From: Pseudomonas sp. efr-133-TYG-5
Lineage (GTDB): Bacteria > Pseudomonadota > Gammaproteobacteria > Pseudomonadales > Pseudomonadaceae
Assembly (NCBI RefSeq): GCF_030209175.1
Contig: NZ_JARVSM010000006.1
Span: 124,001-188,000, forward strand
DNA length: 64,000 nt
Direction of reading: 5' to 3'
Shown piece after piece: positions 8,473 to 16,184 of this stretch; the stretch's first letter is position 1, and each line of letters opens with the position of its first letter. The notes below the pieces were generated by a model. That model worked only from the letters and a program-made list of their open reading frames with translations, ran no database searches and had not been told where the DNA came from. Both the position numbers and the translations under genes were made by a program.

Positions 8473-9665
8473 CAGATCGTCCCTCGCAGCGGAGGGTTTT
8501 CATTGTTGAGGTAGTAGTTGCCCACCGCGTGGTATTTCCAGCGCACCGGGTCGTGCAGGGTGTGCACCCGGGCGTTGCGCCAGTGGCGGTCGAGGCCGTG
8601 TTCGCTGAGGGTGGCCTGGCTGCCGGCCAGCTCGAACAGGGTGCTGCCGGCGGCAAGGGAAATCTCGGTGCTGATCGCCCGCGCTTCGGCCACGGCAATC
8701 GACGCTGCCGCGACGGTTTCGGCGTTGGTCTGCGCCTGCGCTGCGTCGAGCACTTGCCCGGCGCGTTCGAGCAAGGCTTCGGTGGCATGCAGGCGAATGC
8801 TCAAGTGGCCGAAGCTTTTCAGGGTCAGCGGGTCTTCGGTGGCCTTGTCGTTGCCCGAGTCGATCCACGGCCGGGTCTTGCTGCGCACGAAGTGCAGGGC
8901 ATCTTCATATGCGGCGCGGGCGATGCCGGTGTCGATGGCGGCGTGGAGGATCTGCGCCAGCGGGCCGACCGTGGTCGGGCGCTCGAAGGCACTCTGGAAC
9001 GGGATCACGTCTTCGGCGGCGACATAGACGTCTTCGAACACCACCGAACCGCTGCCGGTGGTGCGCTGGCCGAAGCCGCTCCAGTCATCGATCACGCTCA
9101 GGCCCTGGCTGTCGCGCGGGACGAAGGCCAGTTGCTGCACGCCGTTTTCGTCGACCACCGAGGTCGGGATGCGCTGGGCGTAAATCGCCCCGGTCGCATA
9201 GAACTTGCGGCCATTGATGCGATAGCCGTCGCCGTCACGCGTGAGGCGGGTGACGCGGTCGTGGGCGGTTTTGGTGCCCAGTTCCGCCAGGGCGTTACCG
9301 AAGCGCTGGCCGGCCAGGACTTCGGCGTAGAGGCGTTGTTTCTGCTCGTGGCTGCCGTTCACGCGGAGCACTTCGAGGGCATAGAAATGGTTCTGTGGAA
9401 TCTGTCCGAGGGAGCCGTCGGCCTTGGCGATCAGGGCGATGACGCTGGCCAGGGTCACGTTGGACACGCCGGCACCGCCGTATTCCCTGGGCACGCTGAT
9501 GCCCCACAGGCCGGAGCGCGAGAACACGTCCAGTTCCGGCAGCGGCAGGCGGCGTTCGCGGTCGCGCAGATTGCTGTCGCGCTGGAAATCTTCGGCCAGG
9601 TCGCTGGCGACGATCAGGGCTTGCTCGTCGCTGGTGATGACCGCGACGGGGTGAGAAAGAGTCAT
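8472..9665 (-). CDS. SfnB-family sulfur-acquisition oxidoreductase, copy 1
   Basis: A 397-residue flavoenzyme of the acyl-CoA dehydrogenase superfamily, SfnB/DszC branch. The middle domain contains GRKFYATGAIYAQR and VIDDWSGFGQRTTGSGSV, and the C-terminal helical domain ends with WRNARVHTLHDPVRWKYHAVG. SfnB proteins are induced by sulfate starvation and take part in dimethyl sulfone and other organosulfur use. A GGAGA ribosome-binding site precedes the ATG. It lies 23 bases after the second SfnB gene and is coupled to the monooxygenase gene. A 50-bp stretch (8536-8585) is identical to 9753-9802 in the paralogue. Confidence 0.9.
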   Translation of the reverse strand: MTLSHPVAVITSDEQALIVASDLAEDFQRDSNLRDRERRLPLPELDVFSRSGLWGISVPREYGGAGVSNVTLASVIALIAKADGSLGQIPQNHFYALEVLRVNGSHEQKQRLYAEVLAGQRFGNALAELGTKTAHDRVTRLTRDGDGYRINGRKFYATGAIYAQRIPTSVVDENGVQQLAFVPRDSQGLSVIDDWSGFGQRTTGSGSVVFEDVYVAAEDVIPFQSAFERPTTVGPLAQILHAAIDTGIARAAYEDALHFVRSKTRPWIDSGNDKATEDPLTLKSFGHLSIRLHATEALLERAGQVLDAAQAQTNAETVAAASIAVAEARAISTEISLAAGSTLFELAGSQATLSEHGLDRHWRNARVHTLHDPVRWKYHAVGNYYLNNENPPLRGTI

Positions 9666-9688
9666 GTGTTTCTCCAGAGGTCTGGTCG

Positions 9689-10930
9689 TTAAATCCAGGA
9701 GTGACGAGCCGGCAAGGTGCCGTTGAGGCGATAGGCGCCGACGGCGTGATACTTCCAGCGCACCGGGTCGTGCAGGGTGTGCACCCGGGCGTTGCGCCAG
9801 TGCCGGTCGAGGTTGAATTCGGCGAGGGTGGCGCGGCTGCCGGCCAGTTCGAAGAGCTTCTCGCTGGCCTGCAGGGCGATTTCGGTGGTCAGCACTTTGG
9901 CTTCGGCCACGGCAATCGAGGCTCGGGCGGCGGACTCGGCGGTGAGCGGCGCTGCATGCACCTGGTCGAGCACTTTGCCGGCCTTGCGCAGCAATGCCTC
10001 GGCGGCGTGCAGTTCGATTTTCAGCTTGCCGATATCGGCGATCACGTAGAGGTCATCGCTGGCGCGTTCGACCTTGGCGTCGATCCAGGGCCGCGCACGG
10101 GTCTTGACGAATTCGATGGCGTCGTCGATGGCGCCGCGGGCGATGCCGGCGTCGATGGCCGCTTGAATCAGCTGCGACACGGCGCCTTGAGTGTTTGGCT
10201 TATCGTTGATCTTCCAGTTGTCGACCACCAGGCTCGACTCGACCCGCACGTTGTTCAGCAGAATTGTGCCGCTGGCGGTGGTGCGCTGACCGAAGCCGGA
10301 CCAGTCATCAACAATGCGTAGGCCCGGGGTGCCACGGCGGACGAACGCCAGCACCTGCTTGCCGTCGTCATTGAGCGCCTTGACCGCCACCCAGTGCGCG
10401 AACAGCGCGCCGGTGGAATAGAACTTCTGGCCGTTGATCACGTAGTCGTCGCCATCGGCGGTGATCCGCGCTTTCAATTCCAGGGTGTTTCTGGTGCCGC
10501 GCTCAGGACCGGCATTGCCGATGCGCCAGCCTTCCAGCACGCTCTGGAACAGCTGCTTTTTCTGTTCCTCGGTCGCGCTGCCGAGCACCAGGTTGATGAT
10601 GCCGAACTGGTTTTGCGGAATCTGCCCCAGGGCCGGGTCGGCGGCGGAGATGATCGCGAACACGTCGGCCAGGGTGACGAAGGAAACCTGCGGGCCGCCG
10701 TACTCGCGCGGGATGGCGATACTGCCCAGGCCGCTGCGGGTGAACTGTTCGATTTCCGACCACGGCAGCTTGCGCTGACGGTCGCGCTTGGCGGCCTGCA
10801 CGCGGGCGACCTGCGCCAGCTCGTGGGCGGCCTTGATGGCTTGGGCGTCGTTGCGCAAGACCTGCGCGGGCAACAACAACGGGGCGATGTCCAGGTCAGA
10901 CTGGACGTTTGCGTCTGCCAGACTGGACAT
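9689..10930 (-). CDS. SfnB-family sulfur-acquisition oxidoreductase, copy 2
   Basis: A 413-residue paralogue of the next gene, sharing the acyl-CoA dehydrogenase fold. Matching stretches include GQKFYSTGALFAHW, IVDDWSGFGQRTTASG and WRNARVHTLHDPVRWKYHAVG. It is probably the first gene of the operon sfnB-sfnB-monooxygenase-metQNI; AGGAG precedes its ATG. Two divergent copies in a row suggest different substrates or two steps of one pathway rather than simple redundancy, which is inference. SfnB genes in Pseudomonas putida depend on the sigma-54 activator SfnR and on CysB; I see no convincing sigma-54 promoter here. Confidence 0.9.
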   Translation of the reverse strand: MSSLADANVQSDLDIAPLLLPAQVLRNDAQAIKAAHELAQVARVQAAKRDRQRKLPWSEIEQFTRSGLGSIAIPREYGGPQVSFVTLADVFAIISAADPALGQIPQNQFGIINLVLGSATEEQKKQLFQSVLEGWRIGNAGPERGTRNTLELKARITADGDDYVINGQKFYSTGALFAHWVAVKALNDDGKQVLAFVRRGTPGLRIVDDWSGFGQRTTASGTILLNNVRVESSLVVDNWKINDKPNTQGAVSQLIQAAIDAGIARGAIDDAIEFVKTRARPWIDAKVERASDDLYVIADIGKLKIELHAAEALLRKAGKVLDQVHAAPLTAESAARASIAVAEAKVLTTEIALQASEKLFELAGSRATLAEFNLDRHWRNARVHTLHDPVRWKYHAVGAYRLNGTLPARHSWI

Positions 10931-11025
10931 CAGTGCCGCTCCTTGGCTGCACGCAATGCCCTGGCGATCTGCACTGGGGTGATTGTGTTCCGGACCATAC
11001 TACCTACCTCACATCTCATGAAAAA

Positions 11026-11043
11026 CGCCGCAAAAGTGCGGCG
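11026..11043. other. short hairpin in sfnB upstream region
   Basis: Perfect 7-bp stem (CGCCGCA / TGCGGCG) with the 4-base loop AAAG, about 95 bases upstream of the first sfnB start. No U-run follows in either direction, so its role (leader structure or protein site) is open. Confidence 0.4.
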
Positions 11044-11097
11044 AACGAAAGAATGTCCGGTGGTCCGGTTCATATACCCTAAGCGCGTATAAATATT

Positions 11098-11120
11098 AAA
11101 TAAACTAACTTTTAGGAATA
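11098..11120 (-). promoter_or_regulatory. AT-rich element upstream of sfnB operon, shared with tauA
   Basis: On the sfnB strand this AT-rich block reads TATTCCTAAAAGTTAGTTTA and continues with TTT. It resembles CATTCTAAAAAGTTATTTAT upstream of tauA. Both lie 80-190 bases before a sulfur-starvation gene and in the same orientation. A CysB-type activator site is the likeliest explanation, by inference. Confidence 0.45.
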
Positions 11121-11218
11121 TGCATAGAAGGGCGTGTGGCCCGTTTGGTTAACCCTATTCATGGGTCGGCTGCAGTGCTGCGGCGCGGCGCAACGTACCT
11201 CGCCACAGAGCATTGCGC

Positions 11219-11983
11219 TTATTTGCCGCGCGTCTCGACGGCTCGGGGTGCAGGCCGCAGGGTGACGTTCAGGCAAGGCTGCACACAGCCGATTTTCAGC
11301 GTGCGCGGTGGGGCCCAGCGCGAGTTGTTGCCGACCCGGTCGAGGACGCAATAGGTCACGTCGAGCCGCAGGTCCTCGCCAGCCTCGACAATGACTGCCG
11401 GCGGCACCCAGACCTGGATCGCCTGGCCGACATCGGCCCGCGTGAGACGCGGCAGATCCATGCGCGCATCACCCCAGCGCAGGGTGATTTCATCACCCTC
11501 GGCCATGTTCAGGTAAGGCGCGATGGTCAGCGGCACGCCGCGCCTGATCTGGCTTGGATTGACCCCGCGCCGACAAATGACCGTGGGCAGAATGACCGGG
11601 CGCAGATACTGGTTTTCTTCCGCGCAGCCCGGCAGTACCGGGCCGCCGGGGCAGTCGAGTTTGACCTCGACCCGGGCGCTGGCCGACAGCGCCGGTTTGC
11701 GCCCGACCTGCATCACCCGGTAGTGCAGCCGTGGCCAGCCACTGACGATGAAACTCTCCGGCACTTTCAACTTCAGCGGCTTGCCGATATCCGCCTCGGC
11801 CACTACGCAAGCGGCCACGTAGCAGCCGTCCCAGAACAGTTCGACCAGGTCACCTCGGTCCATGCCGGAATAGGGCGCCACTGCCACCGTCAGGTTGGCG
11901 GCGGCCCACAGGTTGATACCGCCCGCATGGGCGGGCTCCAGGGTCGGCGGCGCCAGGGGCGCGATGTTGGAAATGCAGGTCAT
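11219..11983 (-). CDS. unrecognised protein with two tandem related domains
   Basis: A 254-residue protein with AAGGAGAG well placed before the ATG. I do not recognise a named family. It contains two related units of about 90 residues: the first runs from VAVAPYSGMDRGDLVELFW through ADIGKPLKLKVPE to YRVMQ, the second from LTIAPYLNMAEGDEITLRW through ADVGQAIQVWVPP to YCVLD. Both look like beta-sandwich (Ig-like) domains. There is no signal peptide or membrane segment. Six cysteines include the conserved pair in DCPGGPVLPGC and C-x3-C (GCVQPCL). It stands alone between the sfnB and tcy operons; a surface or adhesin-related role is only a guess. Confidence 0.72.
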   Translation of the reverse strand: MTCISNIAPLAPPTLEPAHAGGINLWAAANLTVAVAPYSGMDRGDLVELFWDGCYVAACVVAEADIGKPLKLKVPESFIVSGWPRLHYRVMQVGRKPALSASARVEVKLDCPGGPVLPGCAEENQYLRPVILPTVICRRGVNPSQIRRGVPLTIAPYLNMAEGDEITLRWGDARMDLPRLTRADVGQAIQVWVPPAVIVEAGEDLRLDVTYCVLDRVGNNSRWAPPRTLKIGCVQPCLNVTLRPAPRAVETRGK

Positions 11984-12457
11984 GGGTTTCTCTCCTTGAA
12001 GCCTTGCAGCGAAGTCCGTTTCGGAAACAGCGAATGGCGTGAATTACCTGGCAATAAAAACCCGTGCCGTTATTCAACTTTGACGGAGGCCGAGTTAAGT
12101 AACGGGCGGCGGCTGAGGACTAGATAAGAGTTCGTCGGAAAGGGTGTCAAGCAAGTGGCTGAGTTAATCGGAAGATTAATAATGAATCAGAAGCTTCCTA
12201 CGTTGTGCAGGCAGTCAGCCTAGGCCGAGCGGGGAAAAGGGCCACGAATTTGCCCGGTTTTACGCCTGTTTCGCTGTGTGTCTGCAAGACGCTGGGCATT
12301 CAGCGGCGGCATATTTTAGCCGCGACGAAGATGTTGCAGGACATATATATGTACCGCAGGCGGGTTGGCAGTTCTGTTATAGGAAAGAGGAAAAGTTGCA
12401 GATCGAGATAAGTACAACTTCCATCCGTGGAAGTTGCTGATAACACCTCAGGCGTAC
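11984..12457. other. 474-bp intergenic region
   Basis: No gene is convincing here; a 68-codon plus-strand frame (12205-12411) lacks a ribosome-binding site and family resemblance. The left end carries the promoter and leader of the two-domain protein gene. The right half contains a GCGGC/GCCGC hairpin around 12305-12323, a perfect 12-bp palindrome ACATATATATGT at 12341-12352 and a hairpin next to the tcyN stop. GC content is visibly lower than in the neighbouring genes. Confidence 0.5.
12415..12436 (-). terminator. hairpin after tcyN
   Basis: Perfect 9-bp stem CAACTTCCA / TGGAAGTTG with a 4-base loop, 21 bases after the tcyN stop. On the minus strand it is followed by a moderately U-rich stretch (GTACTTATCT), so it is a plausible but weak intrinsic terminator of the tcy operon. 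Confidence 0.5.
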
Positions 12458-13207
12458 TCAGGCGTGGTTGCGAAACTTGCTGAGAAACTGGCGGGTGCGC
12501 TCTTCTTGCGGGTTGGCAAACAGTGCCTTGGCTTCGCCTTGCTCGACGATCACGCCCTTGTCGAAAAACACCACGCGGTTGGCCACGTCACGGGCGAAAG
12601 CCATTTCGTGAGTGACGATGACCATGGTGCGTTTCTCCTCGGCGAGGCCGCGGATGGTCGCCAGCACTTCACCCACCAGTTCCGGATCGAGCGCCGACGT
12701 CGGCTCATCGAACAGGATCACTTCCGGCTCCATCGCCAGCGCTCGGGCAATCGCCACGCGCTGTTGCTGGCCACCCGACAGGCGCCGTGGATAGGCGTCT
12801 TCCTTGCCGGCCAGGCCGACCTTGGCCAGCAGCTTTCTGCCCAGGGCAACGGCTTGCTCGCGCGGCATCTTCTTGACCACGATCGGGCCTTCGATGACGT
12901 TTTCCAGGGCGGTGCGGTGCGGGAACAGGTTGAAGTTCTGGAACACGAAGCCCACGTGCTGGCGCAGGTTGCGCACCAGGCTCTGCTGCTGGTTCAGCGG
13001 ACGGCTGGTATCGATCTCGATATCGCCGACCTTGATCCGGCCGCTGGTGGGGGCCTCGAGGAAGTTCAGGCAACGCAGGAACGTGGTCTTGCCCGAGCCG
13101 CTGGGGCCGATGATCGCCACGACCTCGCCTTCCTTCACCTCAAGATCGATGCCGTTGAGCACCACTTGACCCTTGAACTGCTTGGTCAGTTTTTCCACGA
13201 CAATCAT
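12458..13207 (-). CDS. tcyN: L-cystine ABC transporter ATP-binding protein
   Basis: A 249-residue ATPase of the polar amino-acid uptake family: Walker A GPSGSGKTT, signature LSGGQQQRVAIARAL, Walker B VILFDEPTSALDP, H-loop VTHEMAFA. It ends a three-gene minus-strand operon with tcyL (4-bp gap) and tcyJ, and the binding protein resembles FliY/TcyJ cystine-binding proteins. The setting between sulfur-scavenging and cysteine genes supports cystine or related sulfur amino acids as substrate. Assignment of the cystine specificity rests on TcyJ and context. Confidence 0.92.
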   Translation of the reverse strand: MIVVEKLTKQFKGQVVLNGIDLEVKEGEVVAIIGPSGSGKTTFLRCLNFLEAPTSGRIKVGDIEIDTSRPLNQQQSLVRNLRQHVGFVFQNFNLFPHRTALENVIEGPIVVKKMPREQAVALGRKLLAKVGLAGKEDAYPRRLSGGQQQRVAIARALAMEPEVILFDEPTSALDPELVGEVLATIRGLAEEKRTMVIVTHEMAFARDVANRVVFFDKGVIVEQGEAKALFANPQEERTRQFLSKFRNHA

Positions 13208-13211
13208 CGGG

Positions 13212-13877
13212 TCAGGACTCCTGGTCGTGCCGATTGACCCGCTCTTCCAACTTGTTCTGCAGGTGCGACAGCACCGTGGCCAGAATCCAGTAGATCAGCG
13301 CGGCGGCAAGATACATGGTGAAGACTTCGAAAGTCCGGGCGGTAATCAGTTGCGCCTGACGGAACAGCTCCGGCACCTGAATGGTGGCGGCCAGTGCCGT
13401 GTCCTTGACCAGCGAAATGAAGCTGTTGCCCAGCGGCGGCAGCGCCGTGCGCATGGCCTGCGGCAGGATGGCCCGGCGCAGGGTCTGCGCGCGGGTCATG
13501 CCGATGCTCGCAGCGGCTTCCCACTGGCCACGTTCGATCGAACCGATCGCGGCGCGGAGGATTTCACAGGCATAAGCGGCCATGTTCAGCGAGAAGCCGA
13601 TCAGGGCTGCCGGCAGCGGATCGAGTTCCAGGCCCAGTTGCGGCAAGCCGTAATAAATCACGAACAGCTGCACCAGCAACGGCGTGCCGCGAAAGAACGA
13701 CACGTAGATGCGGGCCAGCCAGCTCACCGATTTGAAGCGCGACAGGCGCATCAACGCCAGGCCGAAGCCCAGCAGCAAGCCGAAGAACATGCCGCCGAGG
13801 CTGAGGACGACCGTGTAGTACGCGCCCTTGAGCAGAAAGGGCGCGGAATCCAGTGCGAGTTGGAAAGCTTCTTCCAT
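13212..13877 (-). CDS. tcyL: L-cystine ABC transporter permease
   Basis: A 221-residue His/Glu/Gln/Arg-type permease with the usual N-terminal segment (PFLLKGAYYTVVLSLGGMFF), several membrane helices and the EAA loop EAAASIGMTRAQTLRRAILP around residues 140-159. Its ATG shares one base with the tcyJ stop (TAATG), showing translational coupling. It forms the membrane channel of the TcyJLN importer. Confidence 0.92.
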   Translation of the reverse strand: MEEAFQLALDSAPFLLKGAYYTVVLSLGGMFFGLLLGFGLALMRLSRFKSVSWLARIYVSFFRGTPLLVQLFVIYYGLPQLGLELDPLPAALIGFSLNMAAYACEILRAAIGSIERGQWEAAASIGMTRAQTLRRAILPQAMRTALPPLGNSFISLVKDTALAATIQVPELFRQAQLITARTFEVFTMYLAAALIYWILATVLSHLQNKLEERVNRHDQES

Positions 13878-14677
13878 TATTTAGTGACGTCAGCTTGGAA
13901 GTATTTTTCCGAGATCTTGGCCAGGGTGCCGTCGGCACGCAGCTCGTCGAGGGCCTTGTTCACCGCTGCCAGCAGTTCAGGCTCGCCTTTGCGCAGGGCG
14001 ATACCGGATTCCTGACGGGAGAACGCCTGCCCGGCGGCCACGGTTTTCGGGGCTTTCTTGGCGTACTCCAGCGCGGCCAGACGGTCGATCAGGATGGCGT
14101 CGGTGCGGCCGTTGTTGAGGTCGGCGAACTTGGTCGGATCATCGTCGTAGGTACGCACGTCAGCACCCGGCACGTTGGCGCGGACCCACTGTTCGTAGTT
14201 GGTGCCCAGGCCGACACCGACTTTCTTGCCGGCCAGGTCGGCGGCAGTCTTGATGTTCAACTTGGCTTCCTTGTCCTTCAGCACCAGCGCCTGAATCCCG
14301 GAGATGGTGTACGGCTCGGAGAAGTCATACTTCTTCTTGCGCTCGTCGGAGATGGTCACCTGATTGACCACGACGTCCAGGCGCTTGGATTCCAGCGCCG
14401 CGAGGATACCGTCCCACTTGGTCGGCTGAATCTTGGCTTTGACGCCCAGCTTTTGCGCCAGGGCTTCGGAGAGTTCGACTTCGAAACCGGACAGCTTGCC
14501 GTTTTCATCGACGAAGCTGAACGGTGGATAAGTGCCTTCCAGGCCGACGTTGATGACGCCTTTGTCCTTGATCTGTTGCAGTTGCTCACCGGCAACCGCA
14601 TTGCCCAGCAGACCGGCGCCCAGCGCCAGGCCCAGCGAACCTACCAGCAGATTTCGACGTAGTGCGGAAAAATTCAT
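13877..14677 (-). CDS. tcyJ: L-cystine-binding periplasmic protein
   Basis: A 266-residue family-3 solute-binding protein. The signal peptide ends near LLGNAVAG-EQ. Key stretches are GVINVGLEGTYPPFSFVDENG at the start of lobe 1 and the ligand-contact segment NQVTISDERKKKYDFSEPY, matching FliY/TcyJ cystine-binding proteins. It is the first gene of tcyJLN. Upstream are an AT-rich element similar to those before other sulfur genes here and an 11-bp inverted repeat, both possible control sites. Confidence 0.92.
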   Translation of the reverse strand: MNFSALRRNLLVGSLGLALGAGLLGNAVAGEQLQQIKDKGVINVGLEGTYPPFSFVDENGKLSGFEVELSEALAQKLGVKAKIQPTKWDGILAALESKRLDVVVNQVTISDERKKKYDFSEPYTISGIQALVLKDKEAKLNIKTAADLAGKKVGVGLGTNYEQWVRANVPGADVRTYDDDPTKFADLNNGRTDAILIDRLAALEYAKKAPKTVAAGQAFSRQESGIALRKGEPELLAAVNKALDELRADGTLAKISEKYFQADVTK

Positions 14678-14703
14678 GACAAGCCCCTGTGTTTTCTTAT
14701 GGA

Positions 14704-14778
14704 AGACGCTTAAGGAAAGTTGGCGAATTCGGGAATTGGACGACAGCGCTATCCTGCCTTAAAGCAGCTTAAGCGTCT
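14704..14778. promoter_or_regulatory. widely spaced 11-bp inverted repeat upstream of tcyJ
   Basis: Perfect arms AGACGCTTAAG (14704-14714) and CTTAAGCGTCT (14768-14778) lie 27-101 bases upstream of the tcyJ start. Each arm contains the palindrome CTTAAG, and the centres are about 64 bases apart. This spacing suits two operator half-sites or a DNA loop better than an RNA hairpin. Confidence 0.45.
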
Positions 14779-14812
14779 CTCGCGAAATTCGCCTGCGGCG
14801 AGACTATAAGAC

Positions 14813-14870
14813 GGTTCTTTTAGAATAGAAAATAATGAATTTTATTTTTCTTATTCTTTAATAGAATATG
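14813..14870 (-). promoter_or_regulatory. AT-rich upstream element of tcyJLN
   Basis: A strongly AT-rich block containing, on the tcyJ strand, CTATTCTAAAAGAACC and the dyad CATATTCTATTAAAGAATAA. The ATTCTAAAA core recurs upstream of tauA and, with one inserted base, of sfnB. It probably binds a sulfur-starvation activator such as CysB, by inference. Confidence 0.4.
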
Positions 14871-14886
14871 TGTTTTTCGTATTCCG

Positions 14887-15000
14887 ATCGTTCCCGCGCT
14901 CTGCGTGGGAACGCTTCAGGGGACGCTCCGCGTTCCCGCTTTCGCGAGTGACGCGGAGTGTCCCGGCCTGCATTCCCACGCCGCGCGTGGCAACGCGCGC
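14887..15000. repeat. composite hairpin repeat (GCGTGGGAA type)
   Basis: Three consecutive inverted repeats: GTTCCCGCGC...GCGTGGGAAC, then GGGACGCTCCGCGT paired with ACGCGGAGTGTCCC, then CATTCCCACGCCGCGCGTGG. The element ends just before the dcyD stop and could serve as its transcript end. A related copy lies upstream of gshA at 30640-30741. Confidence 0.75.
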
Positions 15001-15001
15001 G

Positions 15002-15994
15002 TCAGAGAAAATCCTTGTAGGCAAACAACGCCGGTGCTCCGCCCGTGTGCAGGAAAATGATCGGGCCATCGTCGAAACGTTGGCGACCGATGCCGTCGAG
15101 CAACCCGGCCATGGCCTTGCCGGTATACACCGGATCGAGCAACACGCCTTCCTGGCTGGCCAGCAATTTCACTGCTGCCAGGGTCCCGGCATTCGGCTCG
15201 CCGTAACGCGGGCCGAAGTATTCGTCCCACAACTGGACCTTGAAGTTCTCCGGCAGTTTCACCCCCAGCAGGTCCGCCGTGCGCTCGGCCAGCCCCTGCA
15301 CTTTCGGGCGCTGATCCTCTTCGCTGCGCGAGACGGTCACGCCGATCACTGGCAGTTGCGGCAGGACTTCGCTCAGCGCCAACGCCAGGCCGCTGTGCGT
15401 ACCGGCGCTGCCCGAGGCCAGCACGACGGCGGCAAATTGCAGACCGGTGTCCTTGATCTGCTCGGCCAGTTCCAGGCCGGCACGTACGTAGCCCAATGCA
15501 CCGAGCGCATTCGAGCCACCGATCGGCACCAGATACGGCTTCTTGCCATTGCTGCGCAGGCGCACGGCGAGGGCGGCGAGCTGTTCGTCGGCGTTGTCGA
15601 GGTTGTCGACCAATTCGACCTTGGTGTCGAACAGATCCAGCAGCAGGCGGTTGCCGTTGCCGGTGTAATTGCTGTCGTCGGTGCCGAGCGGATTTTCCAG
15701 CAGCGCGACGCAGCCGAGGCCGAGTCTGGCCGCCAGCGCAGCCGTCTGGCGCACGTGGTTCGATTGCAGCGCGCCGGCGGTGATCAGCGTGTCGGCGCCC
15801 TGGGCGAGGGCATCGGCAGCGAGGTATTCGAGTTTGCGCAGCTTGTTGCCGCCCATCGCCAGCGGCGTCAGGTCGTCGCGCTTGAGGTAGATATCGCGGC
15901 CGAGCCAGGTGGACAGGCGTTCGAGTTTTTCCAGTGGCGTGGGTTGGCCTAGCAGGTCGAGGCGATTGAAGCGATCCAGCGGTTGTTTGATCAT
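15002..15994 (-). CDS. dcyD: D-cysteine desulfhydrase
   Basis: A 330-residue PLP enzyme of the ACC-deaminase/D-cysteine desulfhydrase family that converts D-cysteine to pyruvate, sulfide and ammonia. The PLP lysine is K51 in PLAMGGNKLRKLEYL, and the phosphate-binding loop is GSAGTHSGLAL. Length matches DcyD of enterobacteria (about 330). The start is the ATG of MIKQPLDRFN; the open frame extends 76 codons further upstream without a better start. DcyD is linked to cystine transport genes in E. coli too, which fits its place beside tcyJLN. It is divergent from epsC. Confidence 0.93.
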   Translation of the reverse strand: MIKQPLDRFNRLDLLGQPTPLEKLERLSTWLGRDIYLKRDDLTPLAMGGNKLRKLEYLAADALAQGADTLITAGALQSNHVRQTAALAARLGLGCVALLENPLGTDDSNYTGNGNRLLLDLFDTKVELVDNLDNADEQLAALAVRLRSNGKKPYLVPIGGSNALGALGYVRAGLELAEQIKDTGLQFAAVVLASGSAGTHSGLALALSEVLPQLPVIGVTVSRSEEDQRPKVQGLAERTADLLGVKLPENFKVQLWDEYFGPRYGEPNAGTLAAVKLLASQEGVLLDPVYTGKAMAGLLDGIGRQRFDDGPIIFLHTGGAPALFAYKDFL

Positions 15995-16184
15995 GAGTCC
16001 GTACTGGCGGAGGAAGATCACAGGACTATAGGCACGCCGATTTAGCGCGGCAACCGCCAATCGCTTATAGCCAAAAGTGCTTAGGCCAGCACTATCGGTT
16101 CTTAATTCGCCCTGCCGGGCTTGCCGTAAAGTAGTCGCCGTTGACGCGGCCAGACCGTCCGGCCGCCCGTGAGGAGTCTTTACC

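Noticed and set aside
10931..11100. Possible sigma-54 promoter for the sfnB operon
   Set aside because: I looked for a GG-N10-GC pair in the TGGCAC-N5-TTGC context and found no convincing match, although some sfn genes use sigma-54.
11112..11351. 79-codon minus-strand frame overlapping the end of the two-domain protein gene
   Set aside because: It overlaps a better-supported gene in another frame and has no start signal.
14887..15000. CRISPR-like repeats
   Set aside because: The units are inverted hairpins of different sequence, not direct repeats with unique spacers.
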